Source of the DNA: Pontederia crassipes
Taxonomy: Eukaryota; Streptophyta; Magnoliopsida; Commelinales; Pontederiaceae
NCBI GenBank assembly: GCA_030549335.1
Contig: JAUKPH010000017.1
Location: 9,509,501-9,573,500 of the forward strand
DNA: 64,000 nt
Reading direction: 5' to 3'
Of the stretch, positions 36,480 to 48,900 are shown one piece after another; positions within the stretch are counted from its first letter, which is position 1, and each line of letters starts with the position of its first letter. Below the pieces are notes generated by a model. That model was not told the DNA's origin. It did no database searches and saw nothing but the letters and a program-made list of their open reading frames with translations. The position numbers and the translations under genes were made by a program.

Positions 36480-38505
36480 AAATCAGATTTGGTTTAGGAA
36501 CGGTCGGTAGGAGATGAGAAATAAAAAGTTAAAATATCAAATCCCAATGAGAGTAAAGGTTAGTTAGAGATAAAATGTATTTACCATATTAGGAGTCCTA
36601 TGCTATAAAAACAACTAAAGCCTTAATTCTTTTTTTTTTCTTTTCAACCCACGAATCTTTTCTCCCTTCTGCTTCGTCGCCCCCTGCCGGACGCTATTGG
36701 AACGTCGACCAACACCTAGGAGGCAAGCCGATGAGACCAATCAATTTCTTCCTTCTCCCTCTCTCGCAAACCTCTTGGTGTTGCAACTCATAGCAGGGTT
36801 GCTGATGTTCTTCGTTGGTTTGTTGTAGGCGGAGACCGAGAAGAAGAACAGAGGGGAAACAGGGGACGTGTTCAATAGGATTTTTAACGAATCAAGGCAA
36901 GGATTAATCGCGAACCGAGGTGGGTGAACTGAAATCAACTTGCCATAATCCATCCCTTAATCGATCATGAAAAGAAGAATATAAGAAGAAGGTCCCAAGG
37001 TTATCGTTTTGGTTGTTTGATTCTTGATTTCTTTGATTGTTTGATTGATTTGCATATTGTTTTAAGTCATATTGTTATGTTTGTGGTTGATTGATTGTTA
37101 GTAAGTAGGAACAAAATTAGGATGAGTTTATGCTAGAGGTTTTCAGGAAATTTCGAATTTTGGAATCCATCAGGACGTCGACCGGTCGACCGACCTGTAT
37201 GCTTTGCCAGACACCGGTCGACTGATTTATTGAACCCATAGCCGACTTGCATGAACCTATCGGTCGATCGACCGAGCGGCCGCTCTAATCGACCGATCGA
37301 CCAATCTATCAGTCTTATCAGCCGATCGGTCGACCGTTCAATAGAACGTATCGACCAATCCTCCAAACCTACCATCCAACTTTTCGAAAACACCGATCGA
37401 TCGATTGGAGCAGATCGGTCGATCAATCCATAGCCCACCGGTCGACCGTTCCCCAGAATCGGTCGACCGATTTACGTAACTCTGTTTATCATGTTTATCA
37501 AACATCCTAAATCTCGATTTGAATCTTGCATATCCTTATTTGATTTATTATAATAATGACTAAATTCAAGCTACATGATTTGTTCATGATCCATCCATGA
37601 TTCAAGATATGAATTCACAAGATAATTCATTCTACCATTGATCCTCTCCATTTCCATGTCATGATTGAACAACGAATAATAAGATTTCAAAGTCATTAAT
37701 AAGTTCAAATAGAAGATGAATAATGGGTTTTCAGTCCAAGCCAAGTGTCTCAAGATAAGGATCGCTCCTTTGGTTATGATTTAATCACCCATTGACCCGC
37801 ACAAGGCAGTATCGTTTGCTCGGTACTCTAAGAACTAAAGGCACATAAAGTCACATTGATTTCTAATAATAAATCAAGATCAAGAAGCATGATTAAGTCA
37901 AGTCAAGTTATCGTCATGATTTTCAAGTATGTCATGATTTCAATATTTACTAAGCATCATTTGATTCTCATTATTTATGATATCTTATTCTTATTATGAT
38001 CTATAATGCCTTCATGTTGTCCTTTTCACATTTAAGTTAAGCATGATTATTTACCTCTGATTATTCTATTCATGTTATGCATTGTATATCATGTGATTCT
38101 CCACTAGGCTGTAAAGCTTACGGGAGGACCTCCTTCCCAGTGTCTGATTTTCACAGGACCAGGTCAGTGACGAGGTGGAGTAGGTGTGTGATGACAAAGC
38201 TCTGGCGATAAGAAAACACATGAACCATAAGGCTTATTAGATTTCTTATTGAATTTTCTTTTTCTTCCGCATTTATAGATTCATGATATAAAACTTCATT
38301 TTATTTTTTAAAGATGATATAGCTACTTTTAGACTTTCGTAATTAAAATTATCCTTTTTATTTATTTCTTTATTATTCTTTTTTTCGCTAGCATGTCTCG
38401 ATTCTTGACTGAGATATAGTCAATATTATGATCAAAGTCATAGTATGTCGTGACATTTCCAAATTGATCTTCGCCGTGTGACGGAGTCGATTTGGAGGAG
38501 TTACA
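36480..38505 (+). mobile_element. Truncated long LTR, probably gypsy, with GGTCGACC array
   Basis: The right end GGAGGAGTTACA at 38505 looks like an LTR end. The interval has an LTR-like layout: pyrimidine-rich leader at 36625-36740, a GGTCGACC array at 37175-37470, and a GACCAGGTCAGTGACGAGG stretch near 38155. Compared with the paralogous segment around 50455-50560 it is an insertion that also replaced some sequence. No left terminus or clear duplication could be found. Confidence 0.5.
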
Positions 38506-38509
38506 AAAG

Positions 38510-39314
38510 CAGCCCATGTCATTATGCTGCGCGCAGGAACTGCCCGCGCTGCATGCCGCGGGTCCTCAGGCCTGCGCGCTGCATTATAGTGTGCGGCGTA
38601 GCAGGCCAGAGGCCCACGCGTCATTTCTCCATCAGCGCACTGCGCGGTAGACCTCAAGCTCACGCACAGTGCATGGATGCAGCACTGTTCATGCTATAGT
38701 GCCATGCAGCACTATTCACATTGAAGAAATTTTTTTTTGAAAAATTACGAAAAAATATATTAAAATTTTGTACTAAAATTTCTGTTGAAATTAGTAATGA
38801 TGGATGATAAAAAAATTAATTTTTTGTTCTTTGGTTATGCTCATATAACCAAAGGTAGAAGAAACATAATTTTTGCACAATTCCATGTTATGAAAAAAAA
38901 TAACGAAAAGAACGATTATGGCTCTGATGTCATTTGAAAGTTTTAACATAGGAAAACCAACCTTTTACAGTGGAATAAATAAAGTTCTCTTACGTTGTTT
39001 CGTACAAGGACGAGACGACGATCATCAACCGACTATAATATCACAATCCAAGTACTTACATAATTACAACAAAAATTAGACAAAACAAGGAAAATTGGGA
39101 TAGCATTATTTTCAGCAATGCAACTCTATTTTTTGAGTTGCATAGATATCTGCATCTCCATGCAGCAGTTTTTGCAACCACAAATCATGTGATTTGGGTA
39201 AGCACATCATGTGCGTATGTCCAACACTTTCAATTTCCGCTCGGCAAGTTGGGAGTTCAAGATCTTTACTCTCCATAATATTAAGGTTTACTCACAATCA
39301 CTATAAGCTTAAAA
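38510..39314. repeat. Repeat R2, copy 1 (GC-rich block and retroelement-like leader)
   Basis: The 38510-38730 part is GC-rich and CAG/TGC-rich (GCGCGCTGCATTATAGTG). It is followed by AT-rich sequence and, at 38920-38933 on the minus strand, TGACATCAGAGCC, a primer-site-like motif. The whole segment recurs at 50563-51360. It probably derives from the 5' end of a minus-oriented LTR retroelement. Confidence 0.6.
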
Positions 39315-40209
39315 TCTATACTATATTATAAGCAAATAGTTTGCAAGGAGAAGTTAGACATTTAGCACATTCATAGAGTGCCACATGTTCATATCTTAAT
39401 AGTTATTATTTTAATATTTTAACACTTAATAGCATATTCATTAGGCAACTAATTTAGTAAATATAGGATTTGGTAACTGAAAGAAAAAACTATAATCATT
39501 AAAAAACTTAACAAAAATTTCATAAGTCTCTGTGTTGAAAAGATATAATCTTTTAAAAAATGTTTATCAAATTATTATCTCGTAGGATAATTATTTTTAA
39601 ATAATTAATTATTACAGTTGGTTACAAGACATCATTTGACAATTAATTAATCATTGAAAATTTTTTCCGTCGATAAATGAATTAAAAACTTAATATATGA
39701 TACAATATTAACTAATTAAATTATTAATACATGTTGTGCGTGCAATTTTATTCTTGCCTTTATTATCATTATTATTATATAGTCACATATTTTTTTAGTC
39801 ACTGATATTAACATGGAAATAAAATTAAAAATCTAATGCAAAATAAAAAAAAATAGCATGACAATGGACGTTATCTAGAAAACTAAATTTTGGTACATAA
39901 TAAATGTACCTATGTATATATTATTTATGATATAGTAAAAGCAAAGAAGTTTACAAGAATTTGACATAATCATGTGTGGACAAGTGTCCGTAAAATATTT
40001 TTTAAAATTAAGAAATATCAGTTATATGATTATAAAAGAAGGATAGTAAATAAGGAGAAATTGACATTTGGAATTGAGAATTATTCCTAAAAGTTTTAAT
40101 AATAATGATCGGTTATGATTATGTGATATGATAATTATGTAATTTTATTATCCATACTATTTATAATAATTATACATGCTTAGTATTTGCACGGTTATAG
40201 CTATCCTAG
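39315..40209. mobile_element. Helitron-like non-autonomous element(s), copy 1
   Basis: The segment starts TCTATACTATATTATAAGC after an A, the usual plant Helitron 5' end, and ends near GCACGGTTATAGCTATCCTAG (CTAG end). A second 5'-like start, ATGATATAGTAAAAGCAAAG, lies near 39928, so two tandem elements may be present. The base after CTAG is G, not the expected T, which weakens the call. Paralogous copies are at 51361 (partial) and 55827-57285. Confidence 0.45.
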
Positions 40210-40647
40210 GATTATTTGTCCATATTCAATAATATTTTTTTTCTATAAAATATTCTCATTTAATATTTTTTGGCTCAGATAAACAAAATGTTATCGTTGC
40301 ATTTAATAATCGATCTAAAGCAGAGGCAGATTGCACTGGACGATGATATTGTTATACATGTCTGATACAGTTAAATAATTAACAAATCGAATTTACACAA
40401 AATTATTCATTGAGCGGATCGATTTCAAGAGTTCGAATTCGAATTTGAATTCTAAAGGGGCACCTTATTACATAATAATGATATTATTTTTTTAATTTTA
40501 AGAGTCCTTTAATCCAAAAATTTTATTCCGGGTTAGACTTAAAAAATTGAGGTTGGATAACATGATTAATTAAGAAAAAAGCCCTACTCGTTTCTTGTTC
40601 TCTCTGCGTTGGCGGCCGTGTGAAACGGAGGAGCAATTATTAATCAG
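40210..40647 (+). promoter_or_regulatory. Upstream region and leader of F-box copy A
   Basis: The block at about 40497-40647 (GAGTCCTTTAATCC, then CCCTACTCGTTTCTTGTTC and GGCGGCCGTGTGAAACGGAG) is conserved in all three F-box copies, at 45149-45316 and 61947-62115. Conservation in each copy supports a transcribed leader or core promoter here. No clear TATA box is obvious. Confidence 0.5.
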
Positions 40648-41703
40648 GTCAAATTACTTCTTGTGGTCCTCCTAACATTTTCTCATGTATCATTTTCGAT
40701 TGATTGATTTTTCGGATTCCATCAACACTTGAAAAATCTTGTAATGATCTTTCGGATTGATTTTTGAGTTGATTCCATCAACATTTTTGAATTGATTGAT
40801 TTTTCTCGGATTCCCTCAACACTTGAAAAATCATGCATGCATGTAAATCATACAGATATTATTATCATTATTTTTTGTATAATTGTTCATATAATTAATG
40901 TGCGATACCTAGTTTTGGACTCGTGGCAATCGAGCGATATTTTCTTCAAAGTAATCTGGTTAAATTATTTTTACTGATTCTTAATATTTTCTCATTGGGT
41001 ATTAGATGTGTTATTATTTGCAATGATTGATTTTTTTTCGATTCTATCAGAGCTTATTGTAATCTGTGTATTACTTCATGAATTTTTTTACTCTTTTGTG
41101 ATGTATTTTTCTACGTGGCCTAGCGATAACATAAACTTGTTTAGAAGAACTCCCACAACGAAATCATTATGTTGTGGATTATAATTTAGAAGATAATATT
41201 ACGAATTGATACGTCATGCGTCAGAGATCGATAAATCATTATGTTCTCTTCTACGTATGAATCGAACATTCAATGACTGAAACCAAATCTTATTAACAAT
41301 ATACAATAAATAATATTGTCTTTTCTACTAGTTTAATTTTTTTTTAAAAATGATTTGCAAATCAAATTTAATATGGTATTAGAAAACCTGGGCTCACACA
41401 AAAATATAAAATAAATGATATTACTGCTTAAGTTTTTTAAAAAATTGATCTAACACATCAATTTTAACAAAACTGAAGTTATTATAATTTTAAACTAATT
41501 AGTTTTTTTAGAAAAACTATCGAGATCCAATTTGAATACGTGTTTGACATGGTGAGTTTGATATGCAACTCAATTAAATCCTATATATATATATATATAG
41601 ATTTTATTCAGATTTCCATTAAATCTTATACATATACATGTACTATGTATAAGAGGATTTGATAATTGATATACTACATATATATATATAACATGATTTG
41701 CAG
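40648..41703 (+). other. Probable 5' UTR intron of F-box copy A
   Basis: AATCAG/GTCAAATTAC at 40647/40648 fits a 5' splice donor, and ACATGATTTGCAG at 41703 a 3' acceptor. Both are kept in copies B and C although the intervening AT-rich DNA differs in length (603 bp in B). The coding ATG lies 60 bases downstream of the acceptor. Confidence 0.5.
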
Positions 41704-41762
41704 ATCTGTTTAGCCAATATTTTCCTGTTCCGGCCGCCCCAACGCTTCAACTTTTGCCGGCC

Positions 41763-43013
41763 ATGGCTGCAAATATGAACGATGACGACGGAGGCCTTAT
41801 GTTATTGTCCGAAGACCTTCTTGAAGAAATACTGGTCCGAGTACAGACGGCAAAGACGCTCGGACAAGCCAAACTTGTGAGCAAGACGTGGCGGCAGATC
41901 ATATCCAAGCGTTCCTTCGTGCTTCGCCATGCCCGGAGATGGAGCACGAAGCCGCAGTTCCTGATCGCCGACATCCAAAATTACGTCGATCAGTCATGCA
42001 TCACGGCATACCTGCCGTTGGACGGGTCCAAGAGCATCATCACAGCTGCTCCTTGTGCCGGGCGCCACACCTCCGGTTTGTGGTGCCTCGGAAGCCCGCA
42101 GGACGTGAAGGCGACGGTGGTGGCGACATGTTCCGGACTGGTCGTCTTCCGGTGGGAACCGCGTGATATGTACCCCCTCGACGCCAGCGTCGACCAATTC
42201 GAGCGGGCCGTCCTCATGGTCGGCAATCCGACAACGAAATCTTTCGTGGCCCTCCCAAGGCGTACCTTTGATTTTGACAATCACCCGTTTCGAAGTCTCT
42301 TCTACTGGCGCGCCGATTTGTACTGTTTGGCGTTCGACGTCGACGCCCCCGCCGCCGCGGCATCAACTGTCGTGCCTTTCAAGGTGGTCATCCTGGAACC
42401 GCGGTTCCATGACCTTAACAGCGCCAGTTTTAGCATAATCTCCTCTGCTGATCTCAAGTGGCGGCAATTCGTGCACTCCTTCCACGAGCCCGTCGCAGCC
42501 TACGGCCGGTCGGTCTACTGCGCGGGCAAAGTGCACTGGATGGGGAATCCCGGCGGGCTTGTCGTGGTGTTCGACACGGCGACGGACGAGGTTTCCCTGC
42601 TGGATCATCCGAGAGCGTGGAAGCCGCGTGGAAAGCTGTGCCTAAGGAGCACCGCCGACGGCCGCCTGAGCATGGCCTCTTTGGACGTGGGATGCATCCG
42701 CGTCTGGACGCTCACGGACTACGGCGGGAGGGGAGTGTGGTCGCCGGAGAAACGAGTTACGGCTCCGACATTGTGCATGCTGCTCGACATGGATCTGGTG
42801 TGGTACGACGACGACAAGTGCGTGTTCCTAAATGAAGAAAAAGTAGGAGTGGGAGGAGTAAAAGCTCAGCTGCTGCTGCGCAGGTTTGTCGGCGGCGGCG
42901 GCGGCCCAAGTAGCACGAAACAGTGCCAAGGGCTGTGGCGGCATCCACCTCCTCGGGATAACATCGACAGCTATCTGCCCTACAGCAGTACCATGATGAC
43001 CATTTTTAGTTGA
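41763..43013 (+). CDS. F-box protein with C-terminal propeller-like domain, copy A (intact)
   Basis: The single-exon frame of 416 residues starts at the ATG at 41763 (MAANMNDDDGG). The open frame extends three codons upstream to a TTG, but ATG is preferred and is conserved in the other copies. The F-box is at about residues 14-55 (LSEDLLEEILVRVQTAKTLG, then AKLVSKTWRQIISKRSFV). The rest resembles the F-box-associated/kelch-type propeller: VVATCSGLVVFRWEPR, VLMVGNPTTKSFVALPRR, YGRSVYCAGKVHWMGNPGG, VFDTATDEVSLLDHP and GRLSMASLDVGCIRVWTL. It should act as the substrate adaptor of an SCF ubiquitin ligase; the substrate is unknown. Codons are GC-rich compared with the flanks. The glycine-rich run near residue 383 is probably a disordered linker. 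Confidence 0.9.
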   Translation: MAANMNDDDGGLMLLSEDLLEEILVRVQTAKTLGQAKLVSKTWRQIISKRSFVLRHARRWSTKPQFLIADIQNYVDQSCITAYLPLDGSKSIITAAPCAGRHTSGLWCLGSPQDVKATVVATCSGLVVFRWEPRDMYPLDASVDQFERAVLMVGNPTTKSFVALPRRTFDFDNHPFRSLFYWRADLYCLAFDVDAPAAAASTVVPFKVVILEPRFHDLNSASFSIISSADLKWRQFVHSFHEPVAAYGRSVYCAGKVHWMGNPGGLVVVFDTATDEVSLLDHPRAWKPRGKLCLRSTADGRLSMASLDVGCIRVWTLTDYGGRGVWSPEKRVTAPTLCMLLDMDLVWYDDDKCVFLNEEKVGVGGVKAQLLLRRFVGGGGGPSSTKQCQGLWRHPPPRDNIDSYLPYSSTMMTIFS

Positions 43014-43771
43014 CAAAATTGTTTTTCTTCTATTTTCATCCTTTTACTACTGCTCTGACTTGTGGCGAACAAATGTATATAAGCGTCTTTTTGGTTCGAG
43101 ATTGACCACCAATGTTGCTATTAGCATTCGACTTTGGAACAAAAATGATATGAATAAATTTTTTATTTTAGAAATCGAATTTGGAACTACTAGCACCTAG
43201 CGATATATAACATAATCTCGTTATCCGATTGTACTAATAATTCTTGATTATTATATATAAGCTTTAGAACCAAGCTTTTAAAACTTCTTAAAAAATATTT
43301 GAAAATTTATTGAATCTTAAAATCTATCTTCAGTGGTGATTGGCGCAACTGAATAATCATATACAATTTCTAAAATCATCATATTGATTAAAATTTATTT
43401 ATATTACCCTTGTGAAATATCAAAGTACTAGTAATTTTGAACACACCTAGGAGACCAAAAAATCCTAACATATAAAAAATCTATGGACAACTGTCTTCCC
43501 TGTTGCAGTAGCATACATGGAACAATGTGAATCAATTTTTTAAAGTTTAAAATGGTTTTTTATAAAAGATGATTTGTAAAAGAATAATTTGAATATGATA
43601 ATATATAATACATTTATATTATTATGTATTTATTTTAGTTATATATAATACTTGCTTATTTGTAAAATTTATGGTATAATTTGGTCTCGTAATTTTCTTT
43701 TAAAGTTCTTGAAGAGGTATTTAAAGTTTTTGAATAGGTATTTACGGGAGACCTAAGGATTCCACAGTCAA
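43014..43771 (+). other. 3' flank of F-box copy A
   Basis: The segment is AT-rich and homologous to 49183-49680 downstream of copy B, ending GACCTAAGGATTCCACAGTCA in both. No gene is seen. The 3' UTR probably ends in its first few hundred bases. Confidence 0.5.
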
Positions 43772-44026
43772 TGTGATGTACCAGAAGCCATCATGGCAGA
43801 TGATGTGGCAAGTGGAGATAACAATATCATCTAGAGTCATAAGTTTAGCCCATTGTTTATCTGATCAGCAGTTAGATATTAGTTTCAGAAGTTTAACTTT
43901 TATTTATCTCTTAGACAATTAGATATTAATAGGCTAAGGTCTGTTGCTTCTTGAAATACGAGTGCAATATTTATCTCAATCTGGTATTCGGAATACCAAT
44001 CTCCCTTTTTAGTCATTCTTGCATCA
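43772..44026 (+). repeat. Short 5' LTR of a gypsy fragment
   Basis: The interval starts TGTGATGTACCAG and ends CTTGCATCA, followed two bases later by a perfect tRNA-iMet primer site. The 255-bp length is small for gypsy. No partner LTR is present in the window. Confidence 0.6.
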
Positions 44027-44028
44027 AG

Positions 44029-44040
44029 TGGTATCAGAGC
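44029..44040 (+). other. Primer binding site of the gypsy fragment
   Basis: TGGTATCAGAGC at 44029-44040 is a perfect tRNA-iMet site. Confidence 0.9.
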
Positions 44041-44069
44041 GTGAAGGTGCCAATGGCGAATACTACGAC

Positions 44070-45148
44070 ATGGCCAATCCACCTCCGTGTAGTGAGATTG
44101 AAACTTTGAAACCGGAGGTAGGAGAAATCAAGGCTTCGATCCAACGTCTCACGGTAGTGATGGATCAACTTTTACGAGAACCCAAAGTAACAGACCCAGC
44201 CAAGGAAAACGCACGTGGAAAACAACTGCTGCATGAATCGACTTATGACGAAAGTGATAATGAAGTCCCACTAGCCCCAACATCCTTGCCATAGTCAGGA
44301 TTCAAGATGAAGAGGACCTGCCAGCTTTTCAGCAGACAACTTCAAATAGAAGATTTCCTGGATTGGTTGGCTGAAGTGGAAAGATTTTTTGAATACATGG
44401 AGATCCTTGCTCATAAGCAAGTTCAATTCGTACCCTATCGACTGAAAGGAGGAGCATCCGCATGGTGGGAGCGCCTCCAAGCCAAAAGACGACATCAATG
44501 GAAGAACCCTGTTCAGTCTTGGGTGAAGATGAAACAACTTCTCAGAGATAGGTTCCTTCCACCTGATTTTGAACAAACTATCAACAGCGGCAAGATTGTA
44601 AACAAGGAAGTCATTCTATTCTGCTATACACCACATAATACCATAGGCTATCTTCACGAATTGCTCACTATGTAGGAGGTCTTTGACCCAGGATTCGAGA
44701 TCGTGTGGAAATGAATCTTACATACTCATTATATGAGGCTATTACCTTGGCGAAAAGAGCTGAGCGCCAATTGGAACGAGGCTCACGGGGCACTTTTCGT
44801 TTAGGAGAACAAGCTAAGCCTTTAAATTTTCAACCTCCAAATAATAGAACCACCCAAGAATCAAGCACCAGCACCACCAATCTGCAAGGTACTCGTGGCG
44901 AAACGAGCATTGCAAGATCATCAACTACTATGGCCGGAAGAACTTCCAATCATTATGGGCGTCCCAACCCACCCATCTGCTATAGGTGTCGACAACCTGG
45001 TCATTGATCTAACGAATGCCCGCAGCGCGCACTTGTCAACTTTACTAGCTGCGAAGATGCACCTTCTGAAGAGTATCAGGAAGCTGCAAATGGGGACAAC
45101 ATTGAAATTGATGAGATACCCGCTGAAGAAGGAGAGCACCTGTCCTAA
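44070..45148 (+). pseudogene. Gypsy gag, truncated at a segmental duplication joint
   Basis: From ATG at 44070 the frame encodes a gypsy gag N-terminus with VGEIKASIQRLTVVMDQLL. After an in-frame TAG near 44293 comes the Retrotrans_gag core: EDFLDWLAEVERFFEYMEI, SAWWERLQAKRR, SWVKMKQLLRDRFLPPDFEQ. A frameshift lies near 44675. The zinc knuckle CYRCRQPGH is followed by a TGA, then SNEC, so it too is broken. An acidic tail (EIDEIPAEEGEH) runs to about 45145, where F-box copy B upstream sequence starts. No pol follows. Confidence 0.85.
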
Positions 45149-45982
45149 TTTTAAGAGTCCTTTAATCCCAAAATTTCATTCCAAGTTAGACTTAAAAAAT
45201 TGAGGTTGGACTCGTATAAAGTTGGACAACATGATTAATTAAGAAAAAAGCCCTACTCGTTTCTTGTTCTCTCTGCATTGGCGGCCGTATGAAACGGAGG
45301 AGCAATTATTAATCAGGTCAAATTACTTCTTGTGATCTTCTTAACATTTTCTCATGTATCATATTTTAATTGATTGATTTTTCGGATTCCATCAACATTT
45401 GAAAAATCTTGTAATGATCTTTCTCATGTATCATGTATCATGTATCATTTTCTCATGATTTTTCTTAATATTTTCTCATTGAATATTAGATATGTTATTA
45501 TTTGCAATGATTGAATGTTTTTTTCGGATTCTATCAGAACATATTGTAATCTGTGTATTACTTCACGATTTTTTAAGATAACATGAACTTGGTTAGAACG
45601 TGGGCTACAATTTGGAAGATAATATTACGCATGCGTATCTGTGTCCGTGATTCATAAATCATTATTTTCTCTTATACGCATGAATCGAGCTCCAATGGCC
45701 GGAATCAAATCTAACATCAAGTTTTAAATTAATTATTTTTAAAAGAAATATCGAGATATGATTTAAATACTTGATTGACATGGTAAGTTTGATATGCACC
45801 GCAATTAAATTATATATATTTGTTTATATATATATTCTATCCAGATTTCCATTAAATCTTATACATATACATGTACTATATATAACATGATTTGATATGC
45901 CATATAACATGATTTGCAGATCTGTTTGACTAGCCAATATTTTCCTGTTCCGGCTGCCCCACCGCTTCAACTTTTCCCGGCC
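45149..45982 (+). promoter_or_regulatory. Leader, intron-like segment and upstream region of F-box copy B
   Basis: The block is homologous to 40497-41762 of copy A but shorter, with the splice-like sites at 45317 (donor) and 45919 (acceptor) kept. The repeat TCATGTATCATGTATCATG near 45423 is an added local duplication. Confidence 0.5.
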
Positions 45983-48900
45983 ATGGCTGCAAATATGAAC
46001 GACGACGGAGGCCTTATGTTATTGTTCGAAGACCTTCTTGAAGAAATACTGGTCCGAGTACCGACGGCGAAGACGGTCGGACAGGCCAAACTTGTGAGCA
46101 AGACGTGGCGGCAGATCATATCCAAGCCTTCCTTCGTGCTTCGCCATGCCTGGAGATGGAGCACGAAGCTGCAGTTCCTGATCGCCGACATCCAAAATTA
46201 CGTCGATCATTCATGCGTCACGGCCTATATACCTGTCTCTGGACGAGTCCAAGAAAATCATCACAGCTGTAATGCCCTGGAGAAATAAAAAAAAAAAAGA
46301 AAAGTGAGAAAGGCCCAACGCCAAAGCCCAAGCCCAGCTCACTTAAAATAATGACCTAAAAGCTAAACTCACTCACCCTCTCACTTCCCAACTGAAAGCA
46401 CACAAGAACCCCCACCAAAAACCCCAATGCAACAGTGAGCTACCCACACACTCTCTCTCTCTCTCCCCATTTCTTCCCCACTCGGCCAGCAAGCAAACAA
46501 GGAGGCTCCCAAGTGCTGCTACCACATTGTCCTCTTTAGATCTTAATTATTAGCATAAAGTTAACTCTCTTTCTCTAGTTGAACTAAGGGATTAAGAGAA
46601 GGGCATAGTGCTAGAGTTAGGGATTTAAGCTTAGTTACTAAGGTATGTTGAGGGGATCCAACTCTAATCATCCTCTTAATGATGTATATTTTTGTGGATT
46701 AAGAGGTATTAAGACCACACTAGTCTTATTAAAGCATGATTAGGGAACGTGCACTAGTGACTTATGTTCATTGTTAATCATGAATAGAATGTAATATGTT
46801 TCATGTTATCATGCTCACTATATTTTTGCTAATCATGCTTAGAATATCATGTGATTCATAGCTTAATGCTCTATTGCTAATTATGTTTACTATTAGAATG
46901 CTTACTGCTCTTATGTTAATTTATTATGAAGTTAGGTAAAGCTTATGTACCTTTATAAGTGTGATTAGCATGTTGGATGCCTTTGGTGAAAACCTCTTTA
47001 TGGTTCATGATTAGAATGCTAAGAATGTTAAGAAATATCTTACATGATGTTTGGAATTAAGTATGTGTTCAATATGTTAATGTATGTAAGATTTGAAAAG
47101 AAAGAATGTAGAAATTGTGTATCTGCCAGCTCAGACCGGGCGACCGATAAGGTATCGGTCGACTGTTCTGGAGACATACGTAGTCTCACACTCTGTCCAG
47201 TGGTCGACCGATTCTATAATGGTCATTCGTTTTGGAAGAGTCGAACATTCTGTGATTAGCGGATGACCAAACACCTTGTTTCGGTCGTCCGACAGTAATG
47301 TAAAGGTCGATCGATATTCTAACGGTCGTCCATACGTGTGGTCGAAACACTCGACACATTCTGTGATTAGCAGACGTCCGAGCACCTTGTTTCGGTCATC
47401 CAAAAAGTCAAGTACCGGTCGACCGATAATTCAAACGATCGCCCGATATGTGTTGTCAAAATAGTCCAAACATTCTGTGATTAGCGATCGAACCGAAGAC
47501 CATTTTTGGTCATTCGAAAGACCCATAATGATCGACCGTTATACCAGCGGTCGTCCATTTTAAAGAGTCGTCACATTCTGTGATTAACGGACGAACCGAA
47601 CACCCGTTTCGGTCGTCCGAAAGGATCATAACGGTCGACCGATAGCCCGATCGATCGATCGATACTCTCCCAATGGTCGACCGTTACCCAAAATGGTCGT
47701 CCGTTCTGGAAGTTGATTGATTATGATTGAAAGTCCACATATAGTATGATTTGAAGTATGTATGACTTTAAATAGGATTAAAACACACAACATGTATGAA
47801 TGATTGCATGTATTGATGAAAGCAAGTAAAAGACGAATTAGCGTGAAGGTGAGTTGCTGTAATCGAGGAGGGGAAATGGATTTCGCTCTGAAGTGGCGGC
47901 ATTTCCTGAAGAAACGAGTTCCACCCCTAGTGTGACGTTTTCATAAGTTAAGTCGAGTTCCACCCGTAGTGTGGCGTCTCTATTGGGCCTCCGCAGAACT
48001 AGGAGGCGAGTTTCACCTCAAGTGTGGCATCTCTATTGGCCTCCCACGAACCCAACATGTTAGCCTAGCTAGCCATTCTCCCACGAATTCAACATGGTCT
48101 TCCCAATCAATAAGATAAGAAAGTATCTAAGTAAAGATGAAAGACGAAAAGATGAATGATGAATGACTTGGGACATAAAGAAGTATAATGAAGTATGCAC
48201 CTATGATGATGTCATGTAAATGTCCACTTGTCACATCATATCATGACATGATGAAAGATGATAAAGTAAAGTAAGATAAGATCATAATATGCATTAGCAT
48301 AATGATAAATTATGATATGCTTAACTTAAATATTATGATGTTATATGTTATCTTGCCATGATGATATGCTCACATGCCATGTAGTATGCATAAGTAGTTC
48401 ATAGCATGCATATAATTTATGTCCCATGATGATGATATGCATATGCCATGACATGTAGAGATTATGTTATAAGGTCGTAGTATGCATGGGCCTCAACATA
48501 CTCTAACGGGAGAAATCCCCTGCACCCCATAGATCCGTGCAGGTATGAATAAGGTTTAGATTCGGCGGTGAGGACCTCTTGACGAAGATGTTGCACATGG
48601 GCGAGTCGGGCTACGGCCCAAGTTATCTTACTTATATTATGTCATTATGATGAACTCTTGTAAGAGTTTTATGTATGGCTTATGGGCCTTAAGGAGTCAT
48701 GTATTTTACTTGAACTCATTATGTTGTAAGAACCCATTGTTGGGTATACGTTAGAGCCTATTAGGCCCATGGGCCAGTATGTCATCTTGAGTTTTGTTAT
48801 GTTTATCCATGAAGTCTTCAGTTGTTTACGATGTTATTATTTAAGTTCATTATATTATGTTTCCGCTGCAAAGTTTTATGAAATTAGATTATGTTAAAGT

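Noticed and set aside
38388..38699. Short frames with AARRP and CxxxC-like residues in the GC-rich R2 block
   Set aside because: They are not conserved as frames in the second copy at 50568-50750 beyond what DNA similarity gives, and they overlap on both strands.
47130..47720. Possible CRISPR-like array
   Set aside because: Units of 103-114 bp without short constant repeats and variable spacers, inside a plant LTR with no cas genes. It is an LTR tandem repeat.
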